Source of the DNA: Utricularia gibba
Lineage: Eukaryota; Streptophyta; Magnoliopsida; Lamiales; Lentibulariaceae
Assembly (NCBI GenBank): GCA_002189035.1
Contig: NEEC01000002.1
Span: forward strand, 2,790,001 to 2,854,000
Length of the DNA: 64,000 bases
Direction of reading: 5' to 3'
Positions 23,787-36,093 of the stretch are shown one piece after another. The notes under the pieces were generated by a model, which saw only the letters and a program-made list of their open reading frames with translations, ran no database searches and was not told where the DNA came from. The first letter of the stretch is position 1. The number at the start of each line of letters is the position of its first letter. The translations under genes were made by a program, and so were the position numbers.

Positions 23787-26700
23787 ACCCTTTGGAGGGT
23801 TTGCCTAGTTTTGTCACAACGCAAAAGCCTCTCCTTCTATGATCCTCTTGTTGATCATCACAATCCTGCAAAGCCTTTAGTCCAGGATCTCGGGTGCTTG
23901 AAGCACAAGTATGCACCGTTTGTTTACTTCTTTTGTGGTGTAGTAAAGAAATTACAGTTCTCTTGCAATTTGTTGTTTGGGTTGCTGCTTGTATGATGAA
24001 CTTGAATCCAATGGAGTCTCACAGGCACCCTATGTATGTGCAAAAGAAGAGAAAGACAAAAGAGAACGGGGGACTACTAGGGTTTGATTGGTCCGCAGTG
24101 CAGAGTCATTTTCTGTCATTGAAATCGGAGCATATGCCCCAACAATCTTCTTTATGTAATGGTGCATTTTTTTTACGTGTGTGTGCGTGACTCTTACAAA
24201 GGTTTGGAGGTTTATTGTCCCTACCAACATCAATATTACCAAATATACATACAAGTAGTTGTGTCTCTGTGCTTCAATGAATTCCCATCGCCCTCCCTCT
24301 AAGTGTAACTTTGGAAAGGAGGAGAGGGGAGCATGATGTTTGGTTTGGGTTGTCTGTGTCTTCATTCAGCCCAGTGTCAGCGCAGCTTTTGGTATAATAC
24401 TACAAACATGTGTGACAGAAGCAGAGATTGTGCAGTCATTATTTTGGATAAAAAGATGAACAAGGAGCATCAATTTCAGTATACCACAAGGCTTATTTTG
24501 TTTCTTTGGTTCGACCATATCTACGCTCCCCCATTCCTCGATCTCATGGCATTGACCTGAAATTTCCAGAGCCTCTGATTCTCGTCCCTTTGTTTCATAG
24601 GTTTTGAGTGATCACAGGAATTAGGGTTTAAACCTCAGTTCACTAAGAATGTGAAAAGTTGAAAAGAGCTAAGAATCGAGGGTATTTGGACTGAGTGGCG
24701 CCCCCACAATCCCACCATGTGAGAATCTTCTTGCGAACACACCAACCTTCTTTCTTCCCTTGCAGCCCCACAACTATCCATCCCTATTCGACAATCACTC
24801 GAACGTGGTCACCTTCCCAGTACCCATACTGCAGGATGTTTTGAACCCCGACTCTTTTACTTTTCCTCGAAAACTGATTTCAGGAAAATCCCCATCAGAG
24901 TTAAACGTTCAAAGAAAGATGGGAAATGACAACATTCTATCATCTGCTGCAGACTTGCTGCATGGCCGCCTTCGCAGAAGACGAATGCTAACCCTCCCAA
25001 AGATGAGAATGAAGATCCACAAGCACGACGCAAACACTGATCATTTGAGGTTAACATAAGCTACCACATGAAATGATAGTTATCTTTTTGGATCTGTAGC
25101 AAGGGAGAATAAAGTAGGAGAGGAGAGAACCCAGCTTTCTTCCAACTGTCCCTCATTAAATTGATGGACTAAAAAAATGAGGAAAATAATAAAAAAGAAC
25201 CAGCTTTCCATGTCTGACAACTTACAATCTTTGTTGGGACACCTTTAGAAGATATGTGATTAAACTGTGTCAAGGCGAAGTCTCAATCTCAGCACTATCT
25301 CCAAAACCATGCTTCTTCCTTCCTCATGGAATATCTCTATCGCCCTCGCTACGGTCCCCTCTCCGCTTCCTTTCTTTGCTTTTGCACCATCATCATCTTT
25401 CTTTTTTTCTTTTTTTTTCTTCACACACTTACGTGTTCCCATCCGTCGCCATTGACGATCAACCACGCGAGTCGACGTTGCAGTAGTGTTTCTTCCCGGA
25501 GTGAAAAATAACAGAGTTGGAATCAACAACCCCCTTTTTTTTTCTTGTCGCACCTTAGAAGAAGCATTTGAAACTTGAGAAACTCATCTTCCTACTGTGA
25601 TACGAGCGCGCTGATACTTGGATTCTTGATACTCTGTATTTGTGAATTTTAAATATACCCATACTAGTAATAATTTCAATTCATTATTTATTAAATTAAA
25701 AATCATTTATATAATGAAATATAATAAAATTAAAAATAATATTGATTACTATTTATCGTCATCATCATTTATTAAGTCGAAAAATTTTCAAATATAAAAA
25801 ATCTTAATCCAATAATTAGATACGAAAGATTGGATATTTCATCATGAGGTTCCACATCCCAAAACTTGGATGCACCATCTTGATGCATAATTTATGTACT
25901 TAATTATCAATGAAATTAAAGAAATGACCTAAATTTTTAGCAATAATCATGAATTAATCCGACTGGAAATTACAATTCTAAATCAAGGAAAAAAATCAGA
26001 ATACTATTTTTTAGAATGGGATTCGCAAGGTGCACATGATTCCAGGATGTATTTGAAAAGTAACCATCCTTTTTTTTATTGTAATAAAAATCAACATCAT
26101 ATGTGTAAAAAATTAATTTTAGTATGTGAGAGATAAACATAGGATGATTAATTTTAAAAAATGATCCTGTACTCCGCGCAAGTTGATAGCTGTCCCATGG
26201 CCATATGAACTCCATTATTTGAGTGCTGTTTGCTATTATAAATTGAATTACTTTTTTTTGCATTATTTTAATGTCAAAATTACACCTTTTCTGAATTGAA
26301 AAAGTGGAAGTGGGAAACATAGAAGAGAAAGATTTAACGTAAATTACAAATGATATGATATTTAAAATGATAAAAAATATTAATATGATGATATATGTTA
26401 TAATGAAATGAAATCAAAGGTATTCAAGTATTTCTAAATTTTAAATTTATTCAAAGTTTAAAATAAATGTATATAATTATTTAATAAATGATTTTGATGG
26501 ATTTTTAAAATATTAAAATTGAAATATTATAAATAAAATTAAATAGGTTATTATATATATATATATTGACGTTTTTTTTAAAAATGATCATATGGAACAA
26601 GTCCATTAAGTCACTGGCCCATTCCAGTGGGTTTCAAGGCCCATAAGTCCTTGGTTCAAGCCCGGAACAAAATTACTAAATTTTTTTTTTTTTACGCTTA

Positions 26701-27091
26701 TGATTTTGCACCAATATTAAAGTACTAAATTATCACCTTTTTTTAAAAAAATATTGTTGCGTCGTGATGTATGTTACGTAATTGTCTGATAAAAAAAATT
26801 GTTGTCCTGCAAAAGTGAATCTTTCAACACAAATGCAGTGTGGTTTCCGTCACATTCAAAGGACACATCACAACAGTGAACAAAGCTACAGAAATTCACA
26901 GCTCTGCAAGAAATCTAACTTACCATATCAGTTGCTGGAGGGAGGAAGAGAGAGAGAAAGACATACAACACTTCGGACTACTTCATTCAACAATCAGAAT
27001 TATAACATTTGCGGAGGAACAGATGGAACAAGATTCCACTACTATCCAGAAATGACTGATATTCCTCTGTGTCAACAGCTTTGCTGTGTAG
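23787..27091. other. Spacer between the C2H2 gene and the VQ gene
   Basis: Mostly unremarkable. One plus-strand open stretch, 24760-25059 (99 codons), is directly preceded by a good splice acceptor (pyrimidine tract then TTGCAG at 24761-24766). It is rich in basic residues near its end (HGRLRRRRML) but matches no family I know. 25.6-26.75 kb is AT-rich. The DNA just below 27092 is the 3' flank of the VQ gene. Confidence 0.4.
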
Positions 27092-28177
27092 CTACTGATT
27101 CCTCCATCTCGGACTGGGTATGGGGAAAATACCTGAAGGAGAAAATGCAGAAAGTCCGTAACCAGGTGACGGAGGTGTGTGAGATGGTGCACCGAAGACA
27201 CCAGACGGCCCTAGAGATGAGAATGAGAAGCTAGGGGAAAGCGGGGGAGGGAACGGGTATCCTGGAGAAAGCAATGGATATGGCGATCGAGGAGACAAGG
27301 CATTCCAGAACCCAGTAGGTGAATTTAAAAGGAACTGTGAAGTAGGGGATGGTAAAAAGGGAGGTGTATTTGGACCCGGTGGCGCTGGAAAAGGTGCAAC
27401 AGAGGATGCGGAAAGTGGTGGGGGTGTATTCATAGCAGGAAGAACCGGAGGGGGATTAAACCTAGGCGAAGGAAGGGCCACTGGTGGTCCATTGACAGCA
27501 GCTCCCGCTAATGGGAATTGCAGCATTGCAGGACCAGGAAAAGAAGGTTGCTGGTTATTCAGAGGAACTTGAGCTTGCATATTAGACTGAGGTTGCCTAG
27601 GAGAAGAACTTATAATTGAATTTTGAAGATAACGCATGTAGACAGAAATCGGAGACTCAGCTGTGTTAGTCCAAACATCCGTAGGGGTAGGTGGAAGCCC
27701 TATTCCAGGTGAAAGCTGATCAGGTTGAACAGGAGGAGGTCTCACGAACTGGTTTGTAAAAGGACGTGGAACTATTGGCTGTGGCTGCGGCTGTAACTGA
27801 GGCTGCGGTAGCTGTGGCTGTACAGGTTGCGGAGCCATAGCTGGATAATGATGAACCGGAACATGAGACCGATGTGTAGGAGCCAAGGGCGGTGGTCGAA
27901 TTCTCTGTAACCGGTTATTTGGTGCTCTGTGTGTGTTTTGGGGAGGCCTCGAAGGAGGATCACGCAACGGAGACCCTGTAAGCTGCTGAACCAGTTCCCG
28001 GAAATCATTCCTATTGATATTGTAAACATGGGGCTGGGGCTGAGACTGAGGCTGAGGCTGAGGCTGCTGCTTGTTGGAACTAGCAAATGCTGGCTGATGA
28101 ATAGGGCTTTTCCTAATATTCCTCCCCATCTTATTCACCCCAAGATAATCAGTTTGTCGAGACTGATAAGGATCCAT
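27092..28177 (-). CDS. IKU1: VQ-motif protein, HAIKU1 (IKU1/VQ14)-like
   Basis: Intronless, 361 residues. The N-terminus reads LGVNKMGRNIRKSPIHQP, conserved in IKU1 proteins. A Gln/Pro repeat follows at about 37-49, then the VQ motif FRELVQQLTG at 59-68. The rest is Pro/Ser-rich with SPISVYMRYLQNSI in the middle and repeated FWNALSPRSPYPLLSPG-like segments at the C-terminus. VQ proteins bind WRKY factors. IKU1 acts in the nucleus with MINI3 (WRKY10) to set endosperm growth and seed size. Length and the two conserved ends fit IKU1 better than other VQ proteins. The start is the first ATG, and the upstream leader is open only in other frames. Symbol given by similarity; orthology is not tested. 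Confidence 0.82.
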   Translation of the reverse strand: MDPYQSRQTDYLGVNKMGRNIRKSPIHQPAFASSNKQQPQPQPQSQPQPHVYNINRNDFRELVQQLTGSPLRDPPSRPPQNTHRAPNNRLQRIRPPPLAPTHRSHVPVHHYPAMAPQPVQPQLPQPQLQPQPQPIVPRPFTNQFVRPPPVQPDQLSPGIGLPPTPTDVWTNTAESPISVYMRYLQNSIISSSPRQPQSNMQAQVPLNNQQPSFPGPAMLQFPLAGAAVNGPPVALPSPRFNPPPVLPAMNTPPPLSASSVAPFPAPPGPNTPPFLPSPTSQFLLNSPTGFWNALSPRSPYPLLSPGYPFPPPLSPSFSFSSLGPSGVFGAPSHTPPSPGYGLSAFSPSGIFPIPSPRWRNQ

Positions 28178-30308
28178 TTTTTCACCAAAACCAAAAACCC
28201 TAATCAGAACCGCCGCATACTCAAATCAAAGTCTCAACAGAAGAATTCAATCGCTCTGTTCCTCGAAAACCCAATTCCTGTCCTATCGCCCCAACGCCAA
28301 TAATCCGCACCCACACAAGGAGCTTGAAAGTGAACACTACCTTAATGGCGTAAACAATCGCAGACGAGAATAATTCACTCCCTGTGTACCGCGTAGACTG
28401 ATTCTCCTCTCCGACCAGCAGACGTAGTGTGGGAAGACACCCCAACAGTGGAGCTAGCAAAAAGCCTCTCAATTCCGGTCAAGGGAAGATCTTGCAAGCA
28501 CAAAATCACGCGGCGGCATTCAAATAGAATGAAAATTCTTTACGATGACTGGATTCAGTCAAAGCCCCTGCTAGTGCTCGCTCTCGATGATAGCAGTCGT
28601 CAGTATGACAATTAGCTTTTTAGGTGGGACTGGATTAGGTTAATTCCCAATTAACCGACATGATTACTGTTTTTAAATTAAAATATTCAATATTTATGAG
28701 GATAATGTTTTTACATTACTGTGTATAATAGATTTTTTTTTGTTTTATTAGATTTTTAGTAACATATTACTAGACTATGTTGGATAAAATTTAATTATGA
28801 TTTCAAATATATATTATAATATTATATCTGTTTGATAAATATGTTTTCAATAGACACCATACTTTTAAAAATCATTTTATAGTAAAGTATTATTATGTTT
28901 AAATATAATAATTGAGTATGCATATACTCAATTATAAGGTTTATAACAAATTATATGTTTGATATACAAAAATAGAGTTATGAGATATAATTTGATTTGT
29001 AAAGTGGTTTTATGGAGAATTTTACTTCATAGAAAAGAGATGAACAAAAAGAGATTCACAAGAAAGACAGTGGCTATCATTTGATATGAAAATTATTTTT
29101 AAAAGAATATAAATAAAAAACATATTCTGATATATTTATAATTAATCTCCATCTCTAATTGTGTATATTATTTAAACGTTCAAAAAATAAATATATAAAT
29201 AGTATAATCATATAAAACTAATATATATATGTTAATTAATCAAATAATAATTTATGTGTAAACTTGAATATAATATTATACATTATAGTATAAAACACCA
29301 TGTTACAATGTTTAAATTATCTCTCTTTTGGAAACTTTTTCTAATTTTTTAATTAATTAAAATTTGTTTTCTAAATTAAATTATCAAATATGTTATCATT
29401 TTAAATATATATTTTTAGAATTTATATAAAAAACATAGTTTTAATACATTTTTAAACATACTTTTGTGGTTAAGAAAAACATAAAAAAACATATTTTAAT
29501 TTTAATTTTAATTACATGATAAATAGTTATTTGAATATAAATTATTTATATCAATCATTAATTAAATTGTCATATTAAATATTTAATTATATTTTTAGCA
29601 TTTACAAGGCTAATTACTACTTTAATTAAGTAATACCTGAATACTTAGGAGAGTAATTTGATTTATCTGGTAAAGCGTGATGATATTTAGCCTCATAATC
29701 ACTGCCTAAAATTAGTTGTTTGCGGTCCATCACCGGATGTCTCGATTATTGTTTTTTGGTAATTGCGTTGTGAATGCGGTGGTTGGGCTTCGTACTCCGG
29801 TGCTGGCGTCAAGCATTGTTGATTTTTATCCCTCGAAGCCTCAAGAATTTGCAATGTTACGATTTGCGCACAGTTTGATTGGAAGGTTTTCGAGATTGAC
29901 GTTCTAGGGTGAGTGTGGAATTGGGGGATTTGTTGTTTTACCCTTTGTTGGCGATTTATGTACTGCTGCTGAAATATCTTTATCTAAAAATGCGAACTTT
30001 ATGTGGGATGGAGATTTTGGTGACTGGTTGTATTTTGGAGCTTCTTTTGGACAAATGCACCGCGCCTTCTGTTACTGTGATGTAAAACGAAGTGGTGGGT
30101 AGGCAGTTCACCAGATTTTGTGCCTTTTTGAAAGTTGAGGTGTGCGTTACTTCTGCTGATAAGCTGGCTGTTTAGTTTAATGGTGTTGCTTGTATCAGTA
30201 TATGACTGTTCCTCTGCAGCTTATTTTGTGTGGATGATCCTTGCAGATCGATTTCTATTCATACGGATGATGAACTGAAACAGCAAAGTATTGTCAGCAT
30301 TTGGCGTT
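28178..30308. other. VQ-gene leader, AT-rich repeat, and 5' leader of the bZIP-like gene
   Basis: 28178-28620 is the 5' region of the VQ gene on the minus strand. 28.7-29.6 kb is an AT-rich tract, part of which recurs at 31.7-32.0 kb. From about 29.7 kb the composition changes. A probable non-coding leader exon ends near 29909 with AGG|GTGAGT, and acceptors occur at TCTGCAG (about 30219) or TTGCAG (about 30246), just upstream of the bZIP-like start. The 63-codon ORF at 29716-29907 is probably incidental. Confidence 0.45.
28900..29310 (+). repeat. AT-rich dispersed repeat, copy A
   Basis: Shares ordered blocks with 31730-31990: a TTTGATATA-type start, then ATAATCATA-AAA, TATTAATTAATCAAA and an ATTTGTGTAAA-like tail. 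The two copies lie in the same orientation on either side of the bZIP-like gene. Boundaries are approximate; family unknown. Confidence 0.5.
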
Positions 30309-30826
30309 ATGGATAACGGATTCGGTGCCGATAATGGTGATATGGAGGTTCTTGTAATGCATCATGAAGGAAATGAAGCCCCTGATGATCTTCTGGCTCG
30401 CCGTGTCAAGAACCGTGAAAGGCAGCGTAGATACCGTGCTCGCAAACGGCATGAAGCTGATCTGAAAAAGGCATCGGTCGTTTATGAAACTACACCCCCC
30501 CATCACCGCAAGTAACTTCTGAGTTGCTGCTTGCTTCTCCCGAGCCTGATAATTCCTTAATTCTAACTAACCCCGATTGCTTGACCCGGGTATATTGCCA
30601 ACGGGACTGGAAGAAAGATGCCAGGAGAGGTGTCCGTTGCTCCCCGGATGGCAGGCAAACATCTTCAACTCCTGCAACTAAACTGGGTTTCCCCGTTGAA
30701 CAAGATCAGCTAACCACCAGCCATTCTAACACGACTTCATCAGCATCGGGTCGACACGATGCCTACATCCGAGCAGGAGGCATTGGAAAGCTGAGGCCCG
30801 AAACAAGAAAACTTCAAACTGAGTAA
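30309..30826 (+). CDS. Small bZIP-basic-region-like protein of unknown function, with an apparent frameshift
   Basis: The first part (30309-30515) has an acidic N-terminus and then RRVKNRERQRRYRARKR, which has the bZIP basic-region spacing N-x7-R, followed by a short charged helix. No heptad leucine zipper follows. The second part is in another frame up to the stop at 30824-30826, with TRVYCQRDWKKDARR. The frames meet at a run of seven C (30495-30501); one further nucleotide would make one 172-residue protein. The ATG at 30309 is the first Met; the only earlier start-like codon is TTG. A leader exon with an intron seems to lie upstream (about 29.7-30.25 kb). I do not recognise a named family. 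The basic segment suggests a nuclear, possibly DNA-binding protein, but without a zipper it could also be a small interactor. It may be a live gene with a sequencing indel or a truncated allele. Confidence 0.6.
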
Positions 30827-32273
30827 GCTATCGCAAGAATCATTGTACTCCGAGTTCACGAGTTCCTTCTCTGTTGCTGCTCAGTTGTAATGCATTCCCG
30901 AGGTTTGATTGATTTCTAAGTTCCATTTCACCATCTTGCAGAATCGTTAATGCCTCCACATGGCCTATTATGAGTTCCCAGGCCGGGAACATAAGAGATG
31001 AGATCAGCAGCTGCATTCGGCCTTGCAGTGAAGGTTGAATTCCTGTTTTGTAATGTTGAACGCTTTGATGCTGTATGCATACCCGTACAAGCCTCTGTGG
31101 TGTGCTACTGTTCATTAGGTGTCTTATTGGGCCGGGTGCAGAATGGGGGAGACGAATCGTCGTCATATTTAATCAGGCCTTTGCATTTGGGCCTAATTGA
31201 ATGCGCTATTACAGTATTATCCGACCCGACCCGATCCGAAGAATTGGTACTTTTATTCATACTTTATTTTCTTACCTCGATCTTATCCAGAAATACGAAA
31301 TCTGTGGCTATTTGGACGCCGAGCCGACCCCACCAGGAACTCCAACATAGACACGTGAAAAACGGGCACTTACCTTTTCTCAAAAACTATTTTTTTATTA
31401 TCCACATGTCCACATGCATAGATTTTGTAATTATTTCCCGGTTACAGTCAAAGTCGACTGCTCCACCACAACTCATAAAAATTAGATGAATTAGGTTACA
31501 TAAATTATGTTTTTTAGAAATATTTTTAATAAAATAAAAGTTAGAGTTCTATTATTTCTTAAAGAGAACAAACATTTATAGATTTATGTCATTTTTTAAA
31601 TATAATTTATTCATATTTAATAATAAATATATATTTTTGAAATATATATATATTTTTTACTATTAACAGTTATAGAGAATAAAAAATTTAACTTCTAATA
31701 TATCGTTTGATATTATAATATTAGTATCTTTAAATATATATAATTGAGTATATATATATACAATTGTATATAATGTTTGATATATTAAAATAAAAATTTA
31801 AATACATAAGTAGTATAAATATAATTAATTTTTATTTTCATTTGTATATATTAATCACATACTTAAAAAATGAATATATGAATGATATAATCATACAAGA
31901 TTGATATACATATATTAATTAATCAAAAAATGATTTGTGTAAATTTTCTATATTATGCTATTAAACACCTTATTAATATTGTGTAAAACACATTATTTTT
32001 AAAACACATTTAAAAATATATTGAAACGTGTTTTATGTGTGTGTTTTCTCCTATACATTTATTTATTTAAGTAGCATGTCTTATTCTACAGCAAGTGGAT
32101 TGCATACATTGGAAGAGAGTAGTTGCAGTAAACAATTCGAACTATTTCTGTAGTGTTACAACAGTAAAAAGGACATTATGATACACAGGGCAGCCTTGGG
32201 TTTTACATCCATGGCTGAGCCTCGACTCAAGCTTCTTCTTCTTCATTAGGCAGCAGGCAAAGCATGTTTTGCT
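30827..32273. other. Spacer downstream of the bZIP-like gene and of the MYC2-like gene
   Basis: Converging 3' ends. The first ~600 bp may hold the 3' UTR of the bZIP-like gene (possible acceptor CTTGCAG near 30941). 31.5-32.05 kb is AT-rich and contains the second copy of the dispersed repeat. No gene is seen. Confidence 0.45.
31730..31990 (+). repeat. AT-rich dispersed repeat, copy B
   Basis: Direct-orientation partner of the 28.9-29.3 kb tract, with shared blocks in the same order. It is shorter and diverged, with approximate edges. Confidence 0.5.
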
Positions 32274-34271
32274 TTATCGGGTAGCCATTTTCCATATCAA
32301 AGCTTCTCGAAGCTGATCCTGAGAAAACAATCTGCCCTCCATCCTCACCGTAGCTTGCTGAATCATCATCTCATTCACTACTGAGACACTGCCATGGTGC
32401 ACATCTAGTTCTAGTTCTTTTAGTGCTACCATCAGCTTAGCAGCGGGATGGCTCTTCCTGCTACATTGAACGCGAATCATGGCGTCTCGTCCCATGATGC
32501 TCACGTCGACATCGACCTTCACATTTGCGTGTCTGCTCCCAAGATAAGCATCTGGTGCGGTGAGGGATGAAGAGTATCTTGTTTCTTTAGATGAGGAGGA
32601 GGAGGATGTTTCCTTCTTTAAGCTGTCTAGTTGCTCTCTGAGGTCGGCTTTGTCTGATTCGGAGTTCTTTAGCATCGCTTTTAGCTCGTTGATGTAGGCA
32701 ATAGCATCGCCGAGCAGGGAGGCCTTGTCCATCTTTGACACATTGGGAACCACAGCTCTGAGAGCGTAGAACTTCTGGTTCAGCTTCTCCCTTCTCTGCC
32801 TCTCGGCCTCCACGTGATTCAGAGGTTCTTCCCTGCCGTTCGCCGGCTTCCGACCACGTTTTCTTGGCCGCTGTTTGGGTTCGACGACTGTACTTCTTCC
32901 CACCTCCTTCACTGCAGATGCTTCGAGATCAGAATGCTCAGATTCAGCTCCACAGAGACTATCATTTTTCAGTAATCCAGATGATGGAGCTATCACACCA
33001 GAAGTGAAAGACGTCAATCCTTCCCCGGTGCTACCTTTGGATGTGGCGGATTTCTTCATTGTTTTCTCAATTTGAAGCCCAAACGGATTCCCATTTGCCC
33101 CAATCATCTTGCTGCTTTCACCAAAGCTCAATACTTCAGCAGACTCTTGTTTACATGATCCAGTGTTTCCAGTAAACCTGAAATCTGAGAAACTCACATC
33201 CTTGTTCGAAAGCCCCTGATTCGAATTCCCCGTGATCTCACTGCAACTCAGGTTACCATTCCCAAGCGCCATCTGTTTATTAGGAACCATGCTTGCGAAA
33301 CCTGAAACATTTCCATTGTTATTCAATGAACCCTTATTCTCCAAACAACAAGAAGAAGAAGGCTGATCATTAGGCCACACAGTTGTTGTAGCAGAAGCAT
33401 CGCCGTCTCCCATGACCCAAGATCCCGCTCCAGGAACAGAACCCCCTTCAAGCGCACTGAAATTAAATAAAAATCTCACCCTTTTCATCAGATCATAACT
33501 CTGGAAAATCACATCAGTGGAACCAAGCTCCACAACACCCTTCGATAAGGGTATACAAACCATGGTTCGGATCCCGAACCCCAGAGCTTGATGGGCTCGT
33601 TCACAATTAGCCTCTGCGAGCCGCTCTGGACCAGTGACCCAAACAGGGGTCGAACTGTAAAGCGCTTGGCCGGGAATCCCCCATCCGGTTGGAAACGATT
33701 GAGTCATGGAAATCAAGAAGAACCACTCTGTATCTGTGACTTCTTCATCAATTGCGTCATCTGAAGAAGCCTGGGAACCAGAAACCAGCGCGTTTAGTTC
33801 TCTAAGAACCTTTTTTCTATGGGCTTGCTCAGAGGGCGAAGACGACGACGTTTTGCGCTTCCCTTTATCCTCTTCCCCTTTATAGTACCCATCTCCCCAG
33901 CTCAACACAGGGGGTACACCGTATTCAGCCACAGAGCTCTGCCAAAAGATAGCGTAAGTCCAAGCCTCACGAGCGCCTTCAATCAAAGCGAGGAATCGCT
34001 GTTGAAGGCTTTCTTGAGTGAGCATCTGAACTTCCGGTGGCACCGCCGACATCTTGGAACTCTCCCCTTGCGGCAGAGCTGGAGCTAGAAGCGGGTTGGA
34101 AGCGTTTTGTTGAGCGATTGACCAGAAGGAACCCAGATCAGAACCAGACGCAAAGAACGATTCCATGATCCCGGATTCCCCCTGCGACGTCCCATTCGAT
34201 TCCCGACCACTAACCGTCCACATATCCATATAAGTGGAATCGGGGAACACAGTCATCCGATGATCGATCAT
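32274..34271 (-). CDS. MYC2: MYC2-type bHLH transcription factor (jasmonate signalling)
   Basis: Intronless, 665 residues, as usual for MYC2/3/4. The bHLH-MYC_N domain covers about residues 85-270. It includes the JAZ-interaction segment around [17 protein letters not shown] (112-128) and the acidic activation segment [13 protein letters not shown] (175-187). A nuclear-localisation-like stretch [11 protein letters not shown] precedes the bHLH domain (about 482-535). Its basic region [10 protein letters not shown] has the G-box-contacting His486, Glu490 and Arg494. The C-terminal ACT-like domain covers about 590-660. By family it binds CACGTG and activates or represses jasmonate genes, restrained by JAZ and helped by MED25. 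The first Met is used; Met6 is an alternative start and better matches the usual N-terminus MTDY-like length. The symbol marks the MYC2/MYC4 clade; which paralogue is not settled. Confidence 0.93.
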   Translation of the reverse strand: MIDHRMTVFPDSTYMDMWTVSGRESNGTSQGESGIMESFFASGSDLGSFWSIAQQNASNPLLAPALPQGESSKMSAVPPEVQMLTQESLQQRFLALIEGAREAWTYAIFWQSSVAEYGVPPVLSWGDGYYKGEEDKGKRKTSSSSPSEQAHRKKVLRELNALVSGSQASSDDAIDEEVTDTEWFFLISMTQSFPTGWGIPGQALYSSTPVWVTGPERLAEANCERAHQALGFGIRTMVCIPLSKGVVELGSTDVIFQSYDLMKRVRFLFNFSALEGGSVPGAGSWVMGDGDASATTTVWPNDQPSSSCCLENKGSLNNNGNVSGFASMVPNKQMALGNGNLSCSEITGNSNQGLSNKDVSFSDFRFTGNTGSCKQESAEVLSFGESSKMIGANGNPFGLQIEKTMKKSATSKGSTGEGLTSFTSGVIAPSSGLLKNDSLCGAESEHSDLEASAVKEVGRSTVVEPKQRPRKRGRKPANGREEPLNHVEAERQRREKLNQKFYALRAVVPNVSKMDKASLLGDAIAYINELKAMLKNSESDKADLREQLDSLKKETSSSSSSKETRYSSSLTAPDAYLGSRHANVKVDVDVSIMGRDAMIRVQCSRKSHPAAKLMVALKELELDVHHGSVSVVNEMMIQQATVRMEGRLFSQDQLREALIWKMATR

Positions 34272-36093
34272 TCAACGCGAATTTCCCGTGTACCCAGAAA
34301 ACAGAAATCCAGAGAGATGCTGCGCAAAGGGAGCTGATCAGACGAAAAGCAAGATGGGGATTGGAAGAGAGAAAAGAAGCTAGAGGACGGCTCAAATGTT
34401 GAGAGACGGGTATCTGGTCACGCGTTTGCGATTTATTTGGACCGAATTTCCCCGGTCAATTTGTTGATTGGCTGTTTTTTTTTAATATTTTAACACATTA
34501 ATCAATATGCATATTTACTTTAATTTTTAAATCAAAATGCAAATTACTAGAAATATAGCATTTTTTGTATTATATTTAAATTCAATAAACGAAATACTCT
34601 GCCTTTGTTAGTTTCACATGGACATAGGAGAATTGAAATCAATTTAAAATTTATTTAATAAACAATAAACTTAAATAAAAGTCCTTTCAAAACCACGTAT
34701 TGCAGCACGTGTCCCTGGAAATACAATTAATATTTCCCAGATAATTTTAAAAAATAAAAAAAAGAAACATTTATGGGACAGGAAAATATTCAAAAGGAGG
34801 AAGCTTCCTACGTGGTCTAAAAAGTAAAAAGTCCAATCCACATCAAAAATGTGAAACACGTTTCGGTCGCTGGCGGCTTTGAACAAATGGCTTGGCTTTC
34901 TTTGAGTTACTTTTTCGGCCCAAATCAGGCATAGAATATAATTTCTCGAACTGTGGGGGCCCAAACACATTATTATATTTGGCCACTCCTTGGGGAATGC
35001 CGATAGTGCATTTTGTTGTGGGACCGGCATTCAATAGCATCATTAACATTATTTTTTTTCTTGAAAAATCATAATTTTCTGTGTGGTACAAATCCAATAA
35101 TCTAAGTTGCACCTACCTTGATACGACTGGACTCTACACGCATACTGATGCAGGAAAATTTCAAAATCAATTTGGGTGTAATTATTCAGACTAAACAGGG
35201 ATTAAGTCTGTTGAAAACGCAAAATATGATAATTAATAATCGATGTAGAGGGTCAAATGCATCCAATTATCTAATTAAGTTATCGCCAATAGCCAATGAG
35301 ACTAGTAGATACAAGAGACTATGGAGAAGAAGCGAAAAATCCAAAGTGTTATCACATTGCAATTTGATAAAAGAATTGTAATTTAATGAGTTATTTTTTA
35401 ATATATTAATTATATTTTAAAATTAATTTTATATTTTCAAAATATTAAAATAAAGGTAGCGTTTGTCGGTAGGTTATTTCAAATTATACTTAGTATAAAT
35501 AATTTAATCTTTAAATTTTAAAATTGCATCATAAATATTTTAAATTATTTTTTTGAAAACAATTTATTCCTAAACTTATGAAATTGTATATTTAATATTT
35601 TATATTATCAAAATTAATGGATTTTAACATTAACATCATTATAATGATGTATTCATATAAATAATATTCCTCCTCCTATGATGGTCTTACGTTTTCTAAA
35701 CTTCAAAAGTCACAAAACACAAATGCGATATAAATCTAACAAGGGATTTTGATTCACCAACCTCTATATTTAATGCAAAAAAGTCTAATACAAAATTATT
35801 TTAGGTGTGAAATAAGAGCTGATTCATAGTATTATGAATTAGTTCACTTTTAAAAATTTTAAAAATTCTTTGACCTTCATTGCATGGTTTTGAAACTTAA
35901 TGATTAAATCATTATAATAACCGAAACTTACTTGTTTTTCTTCTAATTTTCTTAATAAAATAATTTTGAATAATGAAGAATTGAACTCTTAATATTGCTA
36001 TTAGAAATGCCATAAAACCAACTATCATATTAAAGTATGATCATAATTAGACATTGAAATTAGGTCGAACTAAATTGGTCATAAGTTAACTTA
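34272..36093. other. MYC2-like promoter and AT-rich spacer
   Basis: The first ~600 bp above 34271 is the promoter/leader of the MYC2-like gene (minus strand), with a G-box at 34706-34711 and further ACGT cores near 34696 and 34812. Beyond about 35.1 kb the DNA is AT-rich without recognisable genes, up to the copia element. Confidence 0.5.
34706..34711 (-). promoter_or_regulatory. G-box (CACGTG) upstream of the MYC2-like gene
   Basis: A perfect MYC-binding G-box about 435 bp upstream of the start codon. In known MYC2 genes such a site is used for autoregulation; here that is inferred from the motif alone. Confidence 0.45.

Noticed and set aside
23269-23916. 215-codon minus-strand ORF over the C2H2 gene
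   Set aside because: Antisense shadow. The plus strand encodes a clear zinc finger and EAR motif.
26590-26680. tRNA-like B-box (GGTTCAAGCCC) near 26654
   Set aside because: No matching A-box, acceptor stem or anticodon arm can be folded around it.
27929-28303. Plus-strand ORF over the VQ gene
   Set aside because: Shadow of the Gln/Pro-rich VQ coding sequence on the other strand.
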